This document shows positions 60,691 through 64,000 of a DNA stretch of 64,000 bases, piece after piece (position 1 is the stretch's first letter; each line of letters opens with the position of its first letter). Both the position numbers and the translations under genes were made by a program. The notes under the pieces were generated by a model. The model saw only the letters and a program-made list of their open reading frames with translations, ran no database searches and had not been told where the DNA came from. The stretch comes from Reticulitermes speratus. Lineage: Eukaryota; Arthropoda; Insecta; Blattodea; Rhinotermitidae. The stretch spans positions 20,648,635 to 20,712,634 of the forward strand of contig JAJKFL010000005.1 of assembly GCA_021186555.1 (NCBI GenBank), written 5' to 3'.

Positions 60691-60899
60691 CAAAGTTTTC
60701 ATTCCCCTAAACGCAAAATTAAATTTGTCCCTTGCCACACCATGAAGGCACACAGAGTATTCAAATCTGGAACAACTTTTTGTCTGTGGACGTGAAGCTC
60801 GGAGACCATTTCCAGTTTCCTTTGTTTATTAATGTTGGTGTGTACAGCTAGATGTGTGGCATGGTAGACCGAATTCTTTTCCACGTGTAAATTTATTTC

Positions 60900-61625
60900 G
60901 ACGCTGAATTATTTCCAATACAAATTTTCCAGGCATAATTAATTATTAATTTTTAATTAATTATTTTTTAACATTTTGTATCCTTACCTGCCGAATTTCA
61001 TTATTTTTCTTACTTTTTTATATATTTTGTGATAGACCGATTTTGTAGACTTTATTGATTTATTTTTAGCCGGAATTATTTCCAATACAAGTTTTCCGAG
61101 CAAAATTAATTGTTAATTAATCATTTTATAAAAGTTAATATCCTTACCTTCTTATGGGCAAAGCTTCGATTAGTTTTTCCGAAATTCGTTCTATTATTAT
61201 GTTACAGAAGTTGACATCTTCTGACAACATTCGCGTTTCTTTCCTTTAGATTCCTGTCTTTACATCTGTTTTCACATCTGTTTTCAGAAATTACTTTCAG
61301 AGCAAGATTTTGAAGAATGTATGGAACCGCAAGACGCTGCATTTCCCGTATTTCCAATACATATTTGCCAAACATAATTAGTTATTAATATTTAACGCTC
61401 AGTATCCTTACCTGCCGAAGGACAGCTCTTCTTTAAGTTCTATGGAACTTCACTTTTTATTATATTGTAAGAGTTCCTGACTTTTATCTGTGGTTGACAT
61501 ATTCTGCCGATAGCAGCTATTCGTTCGCTCAGTTTACAGTGTTAGAAAGTTTTTTTCAGAAGTTACTTTAAAATCAATATTTTAAATAGTATACGGAAGT
61601 GCAAGACACTGCATTTTGTTGTGGC
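60900..61625. repeat. Degenerate tandem repeat, ~3 units
   Basis: ATTTCCAATACA...TTTTCC (60912, 61077 and 61347 regions) is followed each time by an AATTAATTATTAAT-like tract and then TATCCTTACCT (about 60980, 61140 and 61400). A second block, TTTTCAGAA.TTACTTT...GCAAGAC.CTGCATTT, recurs at 61283 and 61556. Spacing varies (about 165-270 bases), so the units are old and have gained or lost sequence. Confidence 0.6.
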
Positions 61626-62586
61626 GTAAGAATTTGCACGATCTGCGCGTTATAGTTATATGGTAGGACTGTTTCGAATAAAGAGTGTGCGCAGTTTGTG
61701 CTGGTATTAGCTATGACAACTGCAATCATGTTGTTAGTTAAACTTGGTTTATGTGTATCTTCTGTGTCACACCGTGAAGAAGGCAAGTGTTGCCATCAGA
61801 AGTTTATTTCATTATTTAGTGCAAACCACAGTTACTACCGAAGTGCAAGCAAGTTGAACATGTCGTTACAACAGTACTTCGTGTACAGTTGATGTTCATT
61901 GCTTATTGCTGTGTGGAAGTTGCTTATGATTTCGTGCAATATTTTACTCTCAAATGACCAACACCGTTTCACTCATTCACGCTTTAAAAGGAAAAAGAGC
62001 TTCGGAATTCTGTTTCTGAACTGTTTGAACAAACTTTAATGTAGTTGCTGCTGTTGCTACTGTCCATGCAGTGGTGTAAACCCCGCTATAATCATAATTT
62101 TCTCTGAATCTACGCTATTACTTGTGATGGCATGTGGCGAATTCACCGGTATTGCTAGTAGACCTACTGTGCTGCCATACCGCTGAAATGGAATAAATAA
62201 CTTACTTTCACTATCTAAAAATAGAAAACTTGTAATTTTGTAGGTTCGAAACTTATTACATCACGTTAAATACAATCTGCATAGCGAATTTTTAAAAGTA
62301 TAGGGAAACGGTGTATTCCCTGCCATACCTTGCCGCTGGAAGCGTGTGTGTGAGGCAGAGAGAGAGAGGAGGCAGTGTTGTTTTTCTCCCCAGCGTCCTT
62401 TTAAATAATAATGCGACGATAATACCGATATACCTCCTCGTCGCTTGTGTAACAAGCGAGGAAGAGAGGGAGGGCAAGACAGAAGATAGGCTTGCCCCTA
62501 CTCTTGTCATGCGGGACGCTTGCCGCACTACCCACTGGAAAAGACACAAAGCTGAAAGACATTAGCTGCAAACCTGTTTTCGTATT
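61626..62586. other. Non-coding stretch, no gene recognised
   Basis: Overlapping frames on both strands at 62261-62565 cross a GA-rich tract (62354-62500) and have no family signature. Confidence 0.5.
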
Positions 62587-62792
62587 GAGTAAACAGATCT
62601 TCTGGGTTGTTGCGCCGAGTGTTTGGGTAATTTCTTCCCGACGTTTTGAAGAAACGTACCGTCTTAATCTTCAGGATTATGAATTAATTTATGGATTCAT
62701 AACCCTGAAGATAAAGACGGTACTTTCCTTCGAAACGTCGGGAAGAAATTACCCAGCCACACGACGCAACAACCCAGACGACCTGCTTACTC
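62587..62792. mobile_element. Foldback element of hammerhead type
   Basis: GAGTAAACAGATCTTCTGGG (62587-62606) and its near complement ending CTTACTC (62792) delimit two arms of about 90 bases. The inner blocks carry CTTCCCGACGTTTTG and CGAAACGTCGGGAAG. CTGAAGA (62705-62711) and GAA (62732-62734) keep the core on the plus strand, but stem II (AAAG..CTTT region) pairs poorly. The 171-codon frame 62492-63007 runs through this repeat and a TAC microsatellite and is not a gene. Confidence 0.75.
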
Positions 62793-62898
62793 AACAAACA
62801 CTCAAAATAAAAAAGATATATCGGATAAGATTTTTAGATTTGATTTCTCTCTTCTGCAGGCAAAGAAAGATTTGCGTGTCATCACACACTTTTATTTT

Positions 62899-62923
62899 CT
62901 ACTACTACTACTACTACTACTAC
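62899..62923. repeat. CTA microsatellite
   Basis: A short CTA run followed by imperfect TTA/TTC units. Confidence 0.9.
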
Positions 62924-63417
62924 TGTTATTACTACTTCTGCTGTTACCTTGGACAATGCTGGATAATTGACTCTTTACTTTCTTGGTTGGGGGGCGGGGA
63001 GTTGTAAGTGGTTGGCATTCTGCACTTCTCCACATGACCTGACCTCCGGATTAGGATTCACCACTGTCAGTCAAGTACACTCAAGTTACGTGTAAGATGA
63101 ACACTCCTCTTGCTTTCTAAATGCCCTGTAGTCCAAGTAGCTTTTGATGGATTTGTTACTTCACACCCATCGCCACGGTCGATAGGATTGCACTGCGTTT
63201 CCCTATGCTGGACGTCCTCGATCACAATTTCTGCAAGAAGACCGGCTGGTCGTGCTGAGTTTTGTCGTGGATATTGTCAGTACCTCCAGGCAAGTTCCGA
63301 GATAGTACGTACATCAAATTAGGCCAACACACTTTCCTTTCTCCTATTCATTATTCATGAATCATCATACATTGGACGCTACATATTCTGAGTTATTTAA
63401 AACGTCTTTGATTAAAA

Positions 63418-63696
63418 AGGTAAAGGTCAACCTATAATATGCCATGAACGCAAAGAAGGAAGATAGAAGTATAGCTGTACCCACACACAACCTCGGTGCT
63501 AGAGGGGGGTGGGTGGTCAATGTCAAGCTCTAGCCGCTTTACCCCCAGAATAAGAACCGGTACCCATGGTACAGCAGGCTTGGCGGGCCTCGGGGACGGT
63601 CTGGACGGGTACGGAAAATCTCGCTTCCACCGGGATTCGAACCCCTGACCTTCTAGCCCGTAGAGAGTCGCTATACCGACTGCGATATCCCAGCCG
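63418..63696 (-). mobile_element. tRNA-derived SINE (family C), best-preserved copy
   Basis: It starts GGTAAAGGTCAACC, with body CCGCTTTACCCCCAGAATAAG, CATGGTACAGCAGGCTTGG and CTGGACGGGTACGGAAAATC. A perfect B-box complement GGATTCGAACC lies at 63632-63642, followed by a tRNA-like head ending CCCAGCCG. GTCTTT occurs on both sides (63402 and 63695 regions) and may be part of a target duplication. Confidence 0.85.
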
Positions 63697-64000
63697 TCTT
63701 TCGTTATGCTAGTCGTAGAGCAGAACGCACCGAAAGAGTATGTTGGACGCATATAATAAAAATGATTACTCATTCATGAAGCGTGCCAGAAATATCTTGT
63801 TTAGCCTACCGCTGAGTGAAAGCCCACGAAACCATTGACTTTGTAGGAATGTAGTACGTAGTGCTGTCTAATTAATTGTTGGGCTGTCGTGGAGAATGAA
63901 CAAGTACTGTTTACACTTCATCCTTTAGGAATGCGGAATGCATAGAACTACAGCAACTGTAATTATTGCAGTGTGTAACATTTTTACAATATAATCAATG

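Noticed and set aside
62492-63007. 171-codon plus-strand frame
   Set aside because: It runs through a foldback repeat and a CTA microsatellite; the open reading is a by-product of the repeat.

Overview
The window looks like non-coding, repeat-rich DNA from a large eukaryotic genome, most likely an insect. It is AT-rich and has no long uninterrupted gene. It carries spliceosomal-type exon borders, tRNA-derived SINEs, and eroded transposases of the pogo, Harbinger, hAT and mariner (DUF4817) types. DUF4817-type transposases are common in insects, and the general repeat mix resembles cockroaches, termites and their relatives. That placement is an inference from families, not from a database match.

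Only one stretch is convincingly part of a host protein-coding gene: an exon at 14045-14190 (+) encoding the first half of a thrombospondin type-1 repeat. It has a good 3' splice site before it and a GTGAGT donor after it. The gene is probably a secreted extracellular-matrix protein of the ADAMTS-like/papilin group, and most of the window would then be its introns or flanks. No second exon was recognised.

The most unusual feature is a set of short inverted-repeat (foldback) elements at 3.3-4.25, 8.34-8.59, 8.73-8.94, 10.27-10.57, 11.71-11.94, 16.13-16.34 and 62.59-62.79 kb, plus a half copy at 12.7 kb. Their arms carry mirror-image motifs with the architecture of hammerhead self-cleaving ribozymes. 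The 10.3 kb element has two complete copies on opposite strands. The 11.7 kb element has one complete and one damaged copy. The others are degenerate. Minimal hammerheads of this kind are known from Penelope-like retroelements and retrozymes; here they sit in small foldback units with no visible reverse transcriptase.

Other mobile DNA, left to right: SINEs of several families (10.0, 14.25, 20.95, 21.97, 26.4, 29.4, 34.2, 42.3, 48.0, 53.3, 54.0, 57.7, 60.4 and 63.4 kb); non-LTR retrotransposon 3' scraps (17.5, 24.2, 30.6 and 45.8 kb); an 80-bp tandem array (25.8-26.4 kb); a mariner-like fossil (31.6-32.4 kb); a Harbinger fossil with a second transposon inserted in its reading frame (39.14-40.91 kb); an internally deleted pogo-like element with both ends intact (43.08-44.83 kb); a small palindromic MITE (50.9 kb); a hAT-like fossil (51.16-51.96 kb); and a TA-flanked MITE (55.59-56.17 kb). 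Microsatellites include a 263-bp CTA array. No rRNA gene, functional tRNA gene or CRISPR array was seen.
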